This document shows, piece after piece, positions 8,378-18,600 of a stretch of 64,000 nt of DNA. The first letter of the stretch is position 1. The number at the start of each line of letters is the position of its first letter. A program made the position numbers and the translations under genes. The notes under the pieces are model-generated. The model made no database searches, was not told the origin of the DNA, and saw only the letters and a list, made by a program, of their open reading frames with translations. The stretch is taken from the NCBI RefSeq assembly GCF_016019935.1, contig NZ_JAECMT010000009.1, positions 21,992 through 85,991 of the forward strand, in the 5' to 3' direction. The DNA comes from Paenibacillus sp. GSMTC-2017. GTDB lineage: Bacteria > Bacillota > Bacilli > Paenibacillales > Paenibacillaceae.

Positions 8378-9291
8378 TATCGCGCACCTCCCGTACCTGA
8401 TTGCCCTAGGGAAGCCAATACTTCTTCCGTCCGCTTCTTAGCCAGTGATTTCTGCTTAATCGCTCTTCGTACACTTGGAATAACAAGTGCACATATAATA
8501 ATTACTGCTGTTATCAGTTTCATATCTTGCGAATCAAGCCAAGGCACTCGAAGTGCAAGCGCATAAATAATTCTATAAATGATTGCACCAACTACAACCG
8601 CAATTAATGATCGGATAAGCGACTGTGAACCGAAAATTGCTTCTCCAATAATAACGGATGCCAAACCAATAACAATCATACCTATACCCAATGAGTTATT
8701 TGCACCATTTAAAGAATGTGCTACTAGTGCACCAGAACATGCAACTAATGCATTCGATAACGCTACTCCCAAAATAATCGTATTGTCTGTATTAGCACCG
8801 AAACTACGTATCATTCGGTTATTGTCGCCTGTAGCTCGCAAACTTAATCCCATATTTGTTTTCAAAAATAATAAAAGTAATACTACAACCGAAATTGAAA
8901 TGATTGAGCCTACTAACCAAATAGGAGCCTCGTCAAAAGCGTTTGCTTCATTACGAAGTGATAAAACAGGTTTGCCCAGTATTCTTAAATTAATGGAATA
9001 GAGTGCAATCATCATAATAATACCTGATAATAATCCGTTAATTTTACCTTTAGTATGAAGTAGCCCTGTGCACATTCCTGCCAAAGCACCACCTATAAAT
9101 GCATAAATAATTGCAAGCCACGGGGGTGTACCACTAATAGTCATAACTGTTCCAATTGCAGCCCCTGTCGTAAAGCTTCCATCGACAGTTAAATCGGGAA
9201 AATCCAAAATTCGATAAGTAATAAATACGCCTAAAGCCATTAATGAGTACAATAATCCACTCTCTAATGCTCCTATCATAGATGTCATCAT
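8377..9291 (-). CDS. ABC transporter permease, branched-chain/LivH-like superfamily
   Basis: The 304-residue protein is strongly hydrophobic, with about eight predicted membrane segments. It opens with a hydrophobic MMTSMIGALESGLLYSLMAL stretch and has the motif DFPDLTVDGSFTTGAA near residue 31, which is characteristic of permeases paired with ABC_sub_bind lipoproteins. It lies between its binding-protein and ATPase genes. GGGAGG lies eight bases before the ATG. A hairpin separates it from the binding protein gene. Confidence 0.85.
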   Translation of the reverse strand: MMTSMIGALESGLLYSLMALGVFITYRILDFPDLTVDGSFTTGAAIGTVMTISGTPPWLAIIYAFIGGALAGMCTGLLHTKGKINGLLSGIIMMIALYSINLRILGKPVLSLRNEANAFDEAPIWLVGSIISISVVVLLLLFLKTNMGLSLRATGDNNRMIRSFGANTDNTIILGVALSNALVACSGALVAHSLNGANNSLGIGMIVIGLASVIIGEAIFGSQSLIRSLIAVVVGAIIYRIIYALALRVPWLDSQDMKLITAVIIICALVIPSVRRAIKQKSLAKKRTEEVLASLGQSGTGGAR

Positions 9292-9316
9292 GAGGCATGC
9301 CTCCCAGTTTTCATAG

Positions 9317-9350
9317 AAATGGGGTGAACCAGTAACTCGTCACCCCATTT
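9317..9350 (-). other. Intercistronic hairpin between binding protein and permease genes
   Basis: An 11-bp near-perfect inverted repeat (AAATGGGGTGA / TCACCCCATTT) with a 12-base loop follows the lipoprotein stop codon. No T-tract follows in the direction of transcription. Such stems often stabilise the upstream part of the message so that the binding protein is made in excess; that role is inferred. Confidence 0.6.
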
Positions 9351-9372
9351 TTAAAATAAATTCAGGTAATAC

Positions 9373-10371
9373 CTATTCAAATATATTTGTTGCAGGATCT
9401 TTTACGTAAGCTTTCATTGCATCTGTAACGGTAATACCTTGTTCTGCTGCAGCCTTCAAGTTAAGAATGTAGTCTAATTTTTGCGGAACAGTTACATCTA
9501 AATCACCAGGTTTCTTGCCATTTTTCAAAATTTCAATAGCAATTTGGCCTGCTTCATAACCGTGGTCATAATATTTAAAACCGTATGTCGCGAATGCACC
9601 TTTTTCAACTGTATCGCGGTCTGCTGAGAAAAAAGGAATATCATTTTCATTTGCAACATCAATGATGGAATCAACTCCAGACACAACATTATTGTCCAAA
9701 GTAATATAGATTGCATCTACGCGTCCAACTAACGATTGAGCTGCTTGTTGAATGTCTGATACGTTAGCAATCGGAGCTTTTATTAATTTAATATTGTGAT
9801 TTGCTAACGCCTTTTCTGCAATACCACTCATAATGACTGCATTATCTTCTGACTCATCAATAACGAGGCCGACAGTTTTCACATTCGGAAATTCTTTTGC
9901 AATAAAATCCATCGTTTTCCCAACGGATTCTGGGTTCATATCTGCTGCACCCGTAACATTGCCTCCCGGTGCTTTAAGTTGCGATACGATTCCTGCTTTT
10001 ACTGGGTCTGTAATTGCCGCGAATACGACTGGAATGTCTTTGACAGCTTCAACTAGTGATTGAGTATTCGGTGTTGCAATTCCTAACGCCAAATCTGCAT
10101 CACTTGAAGCAATTTTTTCTGCGATCGCCTTGAAGTTGTTTGCATCACCTTGCGCATTATTATAATCCAATTCTATCTCTATGCCTGCATCTTTTAGTGC
10201 CGCCAAAAATCCTTCACGTGTTGCATCAAGTGATGGATGTTCTACAACTTGTGAGATTGCAACTTTGAACTTTTTATCACTTGAAGTTGTCCCTCCACCA
10301 TTCCCGCCACATGCCGTTGTTACAACCATAAGTGAAGCAAGTGCTAGTCCAAGCCAAAATTTCTTTTTCAT
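9373..10371 (-). CDS. ABC transporter substrate-binding lipoprotein (ABC_sub_bind family)
   Basis: The start is the ATG at 10371 (MKKKFWLGLALASLMVVTTACG) behind GAGAGGGG; a longer in-frame start at 10425 lacks a binding site. A lipoprotein signal with lipobox TTAC places the mature Cys near residue 21. The 332-residue protein belongs to the family of TrpX-like periplasmic-type binding proteins, which deliver aromatic amino acids or related ligands; the ligand here is not established. It is the first gene of a three-gene operon lying unusually between tuf and rpsJ. A weak promoter candidate (TTATCT, 17 bases, TATAGT) lies at 10523-10551. Confidence 0.85.
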   Translation of the reverse strand: MKKKFWLGLALASLMVVTTACGGNGGGTTSSDKKFKVAISQVVEHPSLDATREGFLAALKDAGIEIELDYNNAQGDANNFKAIAEKIASSDADLALGIATPNTQSLVEAVKDIPVVFAAITDPVKAGIVSQLKAPGGNVTGAADMNPESVGKTMDFIAKEFPNVKTVGLVIDESEDNAVIMSGIAEKALANHNIKLIKAPIANVSDIQQAAQSLVGRVDAIYITLDNNVVSGVDSIIDVANENDIPFFSADRDTVEKGAFATYGFKYYDHGYEAGQIAIEILKNGKKPGDLDVTVPQKLDYILNLKAAAEQGITVTDAMKAYVKDPATNIFE

Positions 10372-10613
10372 TTGAGTACCCCTCTCAATTATATATGGCC
10401 AAATAATTTCGTCGCTGTACAACAACTTCGCAGTAATGCTTTATCGCTTTTAGTAAATAAAGTTGATGGACGCACTCTGCCAGTTCGATTTTTGTATGAA
10501 AGTAAGCGACTTCATTCTATTAACTATACTAGCTATCTTAATTCCAGATAAGGTAATCAGTCAATCCAAACTTATCAGTAAATTCAAACAAATACACCTT
10601 TTTTATAAAAATG

Positions 10614-10641
10614 CAAAAAACCCTCACCGAAGTGAGGGTTT
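10614..10641 (-). terminator. Intrinsic terminator of the str operon, after tuf
   Basis: The minus strand reads CCCTCAC-TTCG-GTGAGGG followed by six T. The stable tetraloop hairpin and T-tract are typical of a rho-independent terminator. Confidence 0.92.
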
Positions 10642-10650
10642 CTATATACT

Positions 10651-10667
10651 ATGCGGCTAAGCCGCAT
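10651..10667 (-). other. Second hairpin just after tuf
   Basis: ATGCGGC-TTA-GCCGCAT is a perfect 7-bp stem lying a few bases beyond the tuf stop and immediately before the main terminator. It lacks its own T-tract and may stabilise the 3' end. Confidence 0.6.
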
Positions 10668-10671
10668 TGTA

Positions 10672-11862
<1,191 letters not shown>

Positions 11863-11976
11863 TGAACAGATGCCTCCTCAATTTAACTTAAATTTTTATG
11901 TGGGGGCCATCACCGAGAGTGCAAGCATACCTGATGACGGCCAGAAACTAACTTTATTTATGCGGGGAGCAATGAA

Positions 11977-14052
11977 TTACTCACCTTTGTTTTTAGCAAT
12001 GATTGCTTCAGCAATCGATTTTGGTACTTCTTCATAGTGCGAAAGCTCCATGGAGAATACACCGCGTCCTTGAGTACCGGAACGTAGAGTTGTGGAGTAA
12101 CCAAACATCTCGGAGAGAGGTACCTTGGAACGGATAATTTGTGCACCTGCACGGGAATCCATACCTTCGATACGACCACGACGGGAGTTAAGCATACCCA
12201 TAACATCGCCCATGTACTCTTCAGGAACAGTAACTTCAACTTTCATGATTGGCTCAAGAAGAACTGGCTTACATTTTTCTTTAGCAGCTTTAAGCGCCAT
12301 AGAACCTGCAATTTTAAACGCCATCTCCGAGGAGTCAACATCATGGTAAGATCCGTCAACAACTACAGCTTTAACATCAACGAGTGGGAAGCCAGCGATA
12401 ACGCCGTTCTTCATTGACTCTTCGATACCAGCTTGGATTGGAGCGATAAATTCACGAGGAATCGATCCACCAACCGTTTTGTTTTCGAATATGAAGCCTG
12501 AACCTGGCTCAAGTGGTGAGAATTCAACCCAACAATGTCCGAATTGACCTTTACCACCGGACTGACGAACGAACTTACCTTCAACCTTCGCAGCTTCACG
12601 GAACGTTTCACGGTAAGCAACCTGAGGTGCACCAACGTTTGTTTCAACTTTGAATTCACGCAACATACGGTCAACTAGAATCTCAAGGTGAAGCTCACCC
12701 ATACCAGAAATGATCGTCTGGTTAGTTTCTTCGTCTGTACGTGCACGGAAAGTAGGATCTTCTTCAGCAAGCTTGGAAATTGCGATACCTAGTTTATCTT
12801 GGTCAGCTTTCGTTTTTGGTTCGATAGCAACCGAGATAACTGGCTCAGGGAAGTTCATAGATTCAAGAACAATGATGTTCTTCTCTTCGCAAAGTGTATC
12901 ACCTGTAGTTGTATCTTTAAGACCAACTGCAGCAGCGATGTCACCAGCGTAAACTTCCGAGATTTCTTGACGAGAGTTCGCATGCATCTGAAGAATACGT
13001 CCAATACGCTCACGTTTGCCCTTAGTTGAGTTAAGAACATACGAACCGGATTTTAGTACGCCTGAGTATACACGGAAGAACGTCAATCTACCAACATAAG
13101 GATCCGTCATGATTTTGAAAGCCAATGCTGCGAAAGGCTCAGTATCGGAAGATGGTCTTGAACCCTCTTCACCGTCTTCAAGAGTACCTTTGATAGCTGG
13201 TACATCAAGTGGCGATGGAAGATAGTCAACAACAGCATCCAACATCAATTGAACACCTTTGTTACGGTAGGATGAACCAACGATAACTGGGAAGATTTTA
13301 ACTTCGCAAACACCCTTACGTAGTGCTGCTTTGATTTCTGGAATAGTGATTTCTTCACCTTCCAAATATTTCATCGTTAATTCTTCGTCCAGCTCAGCAA
13401 CCTTCTCGATCAATTCCGTGCGTAGCTCTTCCAATTGGTCAGCGTACTCAGCAGGAATATCAACTTCGATTGGGTCTTTGCCTGTATCGTCTTTATACTT
13501 GTATGCTTTACGTTCAACGATATCGATTACGCCGACAAAGTCAGACTCTGCGCCGATCGGAATTTGAATCGCAACAGCATTAGCTTGAAGACGCTCACGC
13601 ATGTCTTTGATAACATTTAGGAAATCAGCACCGATGATGTCCATCTTATTAATGTAAGCGATCCGCGGAACGTTATAACGATCTGCTTGACGCCATACAG
13701 TTTCAGACTGTGGCTCAACGCCCTCTTTAGCACTGAAAACCCCAACGGCCCCGTCCAATACGCGTAGGGAACGTTCTACTTCAACTGTGAAGTCAACGTG
13801 TCCTGGGGTGTCAATAATATTGATGCGGTGACCATTCCACTGTGCAGTTGTCGCAGCAGAAGTAATCGTGATACCACGCTCTTGCTCTTGCTCCATCCAG
13901 TCCATCGTAGCTGCACCTTCGTGCACCTCACCGATTTTGTGAACTCGGCCTGTGAAGAACAAGATACGCTCAGTAGTAGTCGTTTTACCAGCATCAATAT
14001 GAGCCATAATCCCGATGTTACGCGTATTGTTCAAGGAGAACTCTCTTGACAT
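11977..14052 (-). CDS. fusA: Elongation factor G
   Basis: EF-G (691 residues) drives translocation with GTP. The motifs AHIDAGKTTT (about residue 17), DTPGHVDF (about 81) and NKMD (about 135) are all present, and the five-domain length is normal. It lies between rpsG and tuf. No truncation or frameshift is visible. Confidence 0.98.
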   Translation of the reverse strand: MSREFSLNNTRNIGIMAHIDAGKTTTTERILFFTGRVHKIGEVHEGAATMDWMEQEQERGITITSAATTAQWNGHRINIIDTPGHVDFTVEVERSLRVLDGAVGVFSAKEGVEPQSETVWRQADRYNVPRIAYINKMDIIGADFLNVIKDMRERLQANAVAIQIPIGAESDFVGVIDIVERKAYKYKDDTGKDPIEVDIPAEYADQLEELRTELIEKVAELDEELTMKYLEGEEITIPEIKAALRKGVCEVKIFPVIVGSSYRNKGVQLMLDAVVDYLPSPLDVPAIKGTLEDGEEGSRPSSDTEPFAALAFKIMTDPYVGRLTFFRVYSGVLKSGSYVLNSTKGKRERIGRILQMHANSRQEISEVYAGDIAAAVGLKDTTTGDTLCEEKNIIVLESMNFPEPVISVAIEPKTKADQDKLGIAISKLAEEDPTFRARTDEETNQTIISGMGELHLEILVDRMLREFKVETNVGAPQVAYRETFREAAKVEGKFVRQSGGKGQFGHCWVEFSPLEPGSGFIFENKTVGGSIPREFIAPIQAGIEESMKNGVIAGFPLVDVKAVVVDGSYHDVDSSEMAFKIAGSMALKAAKEKCKPVLLEPIMKVEVTVPEEYMGDVMGMLNSRRGRIEGMDSRAGAQIIRSKVPLSEMFGYSTTLRSGTQGRGVFSMELSHYEEVPKSIAEAIIAKNKGE

Positions 14053-14081
14053 AAAATTGTCTCCTCTCGTTTATGGTTATT

Positions 14082-14552
14082 CTACCAACGGTAGTGAGCA
14101 AACGCTTTGTTTGCTTCAGCCATTTTGTGCGTGTCTTCACGCTTTTTAACAGATGCACCAGTGTTATTGGAAGCATCAAGAATTTCAGCAGCTAGACGCT
14201 CTTCCATTGTCTTTTCGCCGCGGTTACGTGAATAGTTTACCAACCAACGAAGACCAAGAGCAGTACGGCGCTCAGGTTTAACTTCGATAGGTACTTGATA
14301 GTTAGCTCCACCTACACGGCGTGCTTTAACCTCAAGAACTGGCATAATGTTTTTCAAAGCTGCTTCAAAAACTTCCATTGGATCTTTTCCCGAGCGTTCT
14401 TGAATAAGTTTGAAAGCATCATATAGTAGTGTTTGTGCAACGCCTCTTTTACCGTCAATCATAATACGGTTGATTAGACGAGTAACCAATTTACTATTGT
14501 AAACCGGATCTGGAAGCACATCACGTTTCGTTACAGGACCTTTGCGTGGCAT
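14082..14552 (-). CDS. rpsG: 30S ribosomal protein S7
   Basis: S7 (156 residues) initiates assembly of the head of the small subunit and contacts the E site. The start is the ATG at 14552 (MPRKGPVTKRDV) with AAAGGGGG upstream; an in-frame upstream start at 14582 would place this site inside the gene. It lies between rpsL and fusA. Confidence 0.96.
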   Translation of the reverse strand: MPRKGPVTKRDVLPDPVYNSKLVTRLINRIMIDGKRGVAQTLLYDAFKLIQERSGKDPMEVFEAALKNIMPVLEVKARRVGGANYQVPIEVKPERRTALGLRWLVNYSRNRGEKTMEERLAAEILDASNNTGASVKKREDTHKMAEANKAFAHYRW

Positions 14553-14617
14553 GAGAAAGTCCCCCTTTCTTCTAATAGTCAATTAGTCTAGCATGTTGTA
14601 ACCCGTTAGGGGTCATA

Positions 14618-15040
14618 TTATGATTTTTTAGCTTTAGGACGTTTCGTACCGTATTTCGAACGAGCTTGCATACGGTTGTTAACACCCGCAGTATCAAGTG
14701 CACCACGAACGATATGATAACGTACTCCTGCTAAGTCTTTTACTTTACCGCCACGGATCAAAACAACGCTATGCTCTTGTAGGTTGTGTCCGATTCCTGG
14801 AATGTAAGCCGTAACTTCTAAGCGGTTCGTTAAACGAACACGAGCATATTTACGAAGTGCGGAGTTCGGTTTCCTTGGAGTCATAGTTCCTACACGAGTG
14901 CACACACCACGCTTTTGAGGAGCGCTCATGTTTGTTGATTCACGTTTCAATGCGTTAAAACCTTTTTGCAAGGCTGGCGATTTCGATTTAACTACTTTCG
15001 CTTGACGACCTTTACGTACTAGCTGGTTAATTGTTGGCAT
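14618..15040 (-). CDS. rpsL: 30S ribosomal protein S12
   Basis: S12 (140 residues) lies at the decoding centre and governs accuracy and streptomycin response. The first streptomycin loop is wild type (TPRKPNSALRKYARV). The second loop reads GGKVKDLAGVRYH, where most bacteria have GGRVKDLPGVRYH: the proline usually found at this spot is alanine (codon at 14729-14731). S12 is the first gene of the str operon and has its own promoter at 15174-15203. No L7Ae-type gene precedes it. Confidence 0.97.
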   Translation of the reverse strand: MPTINQLVRKGRQAKVVKSKSPALQKGFNALKRESTNMSAPQKRGVCTRVGTMTPRKPNSALRKYARVRLTNRLEVTAYIPGIGHNLQEHSVVLIRGGKVKDLAGVRYHIVRGALDTAGVNNRMQARSKYGTKRPKAKKS

Positions 15041-15173
15041 GTTGCCACCCCCTTCCCTTATTTCATGCCTTTATGTTGGTAGACATTTTACCCCTAATTT
15101 AAGCCCACAGATCCAGGCGGTTCATAAATGAACAATAAGAATTCTTATACCTAGTCATCAGGCGCACTCCGAT

Positions 15174-15203
15174 ATAATATCATTGAATGCCTATGCATGT
15201 CAA
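15174..15203 (-). promoter_or_regulatory. Sigma-A promoter of the str operon (rpsL)
   Basis: A perfect -35 TTGACA (15198-15203), an 18-base spacer and -10 TATTAT (15174-15179) lie upstream of rpsL on the minus strand, giving a leader of about 125 bases. Confidence 0.7.
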
Positions 15204-15606
15204 GTAAGTTAGATCGACTTTCTCATCATTTGAATTTTTTGCAATATGTTATATCACTTTCACAACTAGATATCACTCTCAACTAATTTGATAATTATTA
15301 ATCGTAAACTTCTTACACCTATTCAGTGTGCAAACAAGTAGCTAACGAACTCATTAAATCTTATATGTTCAAAAATCAGCAAATTCTTACTCTAACAAAC
15401 TGTATAGTCGTTATTTTGGAAAAAATACCTTGTTTCTATATACTCATCTCACAATAACGTCTGTCAGATTCGTTAGAACAAAAAAATGTTACTTTTCAAC
15501 GTATTAAGGTTATTAGGATTCGTTAGAGCGCGAATTGTTAATTAACAACATTGAAATTTGTTATAAATGATCTCTGTTACAGCTTGCTTCACATCTTCTT
15601 TACTTA
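15204..15606. other. Gene-free spacer between rpoC terminator and str promoter with paired TTCGTTAG words
   Basis: There is no ORF with a credible start. The octamer TTCGTTAG occurs at 15469-15476 and 15519-15526, exactly 50 bases apart, and its complement CTAACGAA at 15342-15349. The same octamer at the same 50-base spacing recurs at 41282 and 41332. The gene normally found here in Bacillales, the L7Ae-family protein, is absent. Confidence 0.55.
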
Positions 15607-15607
15607 C

Positions 15608-15663
15608 AAAAAAGCGATACACACTCCATTGCACAAGTTGTGCTAGAGCATATATCGCTTTTA
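15608..15663 (-). terminator. Intrinsic terminator of the rpoBC unit
   Basis: The minus strand forms AAAGCGATA / TATCGCTTT, enclosing a second small hairpin (GCACAA-C-TTGTGC), followed by TTTTTTG. It lies just after the rpoC stop, so rpoBC and the str operon are separate transcripts here, at least in part. Confidence 0.8.
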
Positions 15664-15690
15664 TATTTAGCCGCTGAAAGGGGCTGTTAT

Positions 15691-18600
15691 TTATTCTACT
15701 ACTACAGCTTCCGTTACTTGTTCAGTAACTTCGCCATCGAGAATTTCGTCATCTAAACCTTTAAGGCGAATGTTGCGGTAACGCTGCATACCCGTACCAG
15801 CTGGGATTAGCTTACCGATGATAACATTCTCTTTAAGACCTAGAAGCTGATCGACCTTACCTTTAATTGCTGCATCAGTTAGGACACGAGTAGTCTCCTG
15901 GAAGGATGCTGCAGACAAGAACGAATCTGTCTCAAGGGACGCTTTCGTAATACCGAGCAATACCGGTTTCGCAACAGCAGGCTCTTTATCAGCGAAGATA
16001 GCTTCGCGGTTAGCTGCTTCGTATTCATGAATGTCTACGAATGCACCTGGTAACAAAGTAGTGCCGCCAGCATCAACGATACGGATTTTCCGTAGCATTT
16101 GTTTGATCATAACTTCAACGTGCTTGTCATTGATCTCAACGCCTTGGTTACGGTAAACGCGCTGTACTTCTTGCAAGATGTAGTTCTGTACGCCGCGGAT
16201 ACCTTTGATACGCAACATATCCTTCGGATCGATAGAACCGTCAGTCAACTCGTCGCCAGCCTCGATGTGCTGACCAAGTGCCACGCGAATACGTGAACCG
16301 TAGGTAACAGCATATACTTTAGACTCAGCTTCGCCTTGAACTTCGATTTCACGACGATCTTTAGCTTCACGAATCTCTTTAATAACGCCGTCAAGCTCAG
16401 AGATAATCGCTTGGCCTTTTGGATTACGTGCCTCAAATAGCTCTTGGATACGCGGTAGACCTTGTGTAATATCGTCTCCGGCAACACCGCCGGTATGGAA
16501 TGTACGCATTGTCAACTGTGTTCCTGGCTCACCGATGGATTGTGCTGCGATAATACCAACCGCTTCACCAATCTCAACATGTTTACCAGTAGCTAGGTTA
16601 CGACCGTAACAGATCTTACATACGCCATGACGAGCACGACAGCTTAGTACAGAACGAATTTGCAAACGTTCTACGCCAGCATCGATAATCGCATCTGCTC
16701 TGTTCGAGTCGATTAGTTCGCTACGGTTAACGATAACTTCACCCGTTTGTGGATGACGAATCGTTTCAAACGCGTAACGACCTTCGATACGGTCATACAG
16801 ATCTTCGATTACTTCTTTACCGTCTTGGATCTTGCTTACTGAGAAGCCTTTATCTGTTCCACAATCGTCCTCACGAACGATAACATCCTGTGCTACGTCT
16901 ACTAGACGACGAGTCAAGTAACCGGAGTCAGCTGTACGAAGTGCTGTATCGGCAAGACCTTTACGCGCTCCATGCGTCGAGATAAAGTACTCGAGAACCG
17001 TTAGTCCTTCACGGAAGTTCGATTTAATAGGCAACTCGATAATACGTCCAGATGGATTGGCCATTAGACCACGCATACCGCCAAGCTGCGTAATTTGAGA
17101 TTTGTTACCCCGTGCTTTGGAGTCAACCATAAGCATGATGTTGTTGTAACGATCCATCGACTTCATGAGGATTTCTGTAATCTCGTCCTTACATTTGCTC
17201 CAGATGCTGATGATACGGTCATAACGCTCTTCGTTTGTAATCAAACCACGACGGTATTGATTCATAACGATAGCAACCTTCTCGTCTGAAGCCTTCATGA
17301 TTTCCACTTTTTCTGGAGGAATAATTACGTCGGATACACCGATTGTAATACCAGCTTTTGTGGAATACGTGAAGCCAAGCTGCTTAATACGGTCAAGAAT
17401 AACCGCAGTTAGCGTTGTATGATATTGACGGAAACATTCCGCAATAATCAATGCCAAGTAATCTTTGCCTACAGCGCCTGGGATAGCAGTATCATCGATG
17501 AACTTCTTCAGATCTGCGCCCTTCTCGTAAACAAAGTATTTATCTGGTGTACCGTGTAGTAGATTTGATTTTGTAGCTTCATTGATATACGGGAAATCTT
17601 CTGGGAAGATTTCATTGAAAATAATTTTACCCACTGTCGTTACAAGCATAGAAGCTTGTTGTTGTTCAGTGAAGACCACTTTCTTCAATACGCGTACTGG
17701 GATGAAGATACGTGCATGCAAGGAAACAATACCGCGTTGGTAAGCAGAAATTGCCTCATTGATCGATGCGAATGCGGAACCAGTTCCTTTTGCATTCGTG
17801 TTATCCATTGTTAAGTAGAAGCTTCCTAGAACCATATCCTGTGAAGGGGTAACAACTGGCTTACCGTCTTTCGGGTTAAGGATATTGCCTGATGCAAGCA
17901 TCAACAATCTAGCTTCAGCTTGCGCTTCAGCAGACAACGGAACGTGAACAGCCATTTGGTCACCGTCAAAGTCGGCGTTGTAGGCTGTACATACGAGTGG
18001 ATGCAACTTAATCGCGCGTCCTTCTACTAGAATTGGTTCAAATGCTTGAATACCAAGTCTATGCAGCGTCGGGGCACGGTTTAGTAGAACCGGATGTTCT
18101 TTAATAACTTCTTCTAGAACATCCCACACTTCAGGGCTTACGCGTTCAACTTTGCGCTTCGCACTCTTAATGTTATGGGCAAGACCTTTATTTACTAGCT
18201 CTTTCATAACGAAAGGCTTAAATAGCTCAAGTGCCATTTCCTTCGGAAGTCCACATTGGAACATCTTCAGGTTAGGACCTACTACGATAACCGAACGACC
18301 AGAATAGTCAACCCGTTTACCAAGTAAGTTCTGACGGAAACGTCCTTGCTTACCTTTCAGCATATGGCTGAGAGATTTAAGCGGACGGTTACCAGGACCA
18401 GTAACAGGACGACCACGACGACCATTATCGATTAGAGCATCGACTGCTTCTTGAAGCATCCGTTTCTCATTTTGTACGATAATGTCAGGAGCGCCAAGAT
18501 CAAGAAGACGCTTCAGACGATTGTTACGGTTGATAACACGGCGATACAGGTCATTCAGGTCAGACGTTGCAAAACGTCCACCATCAAGTTGTACCATTGG

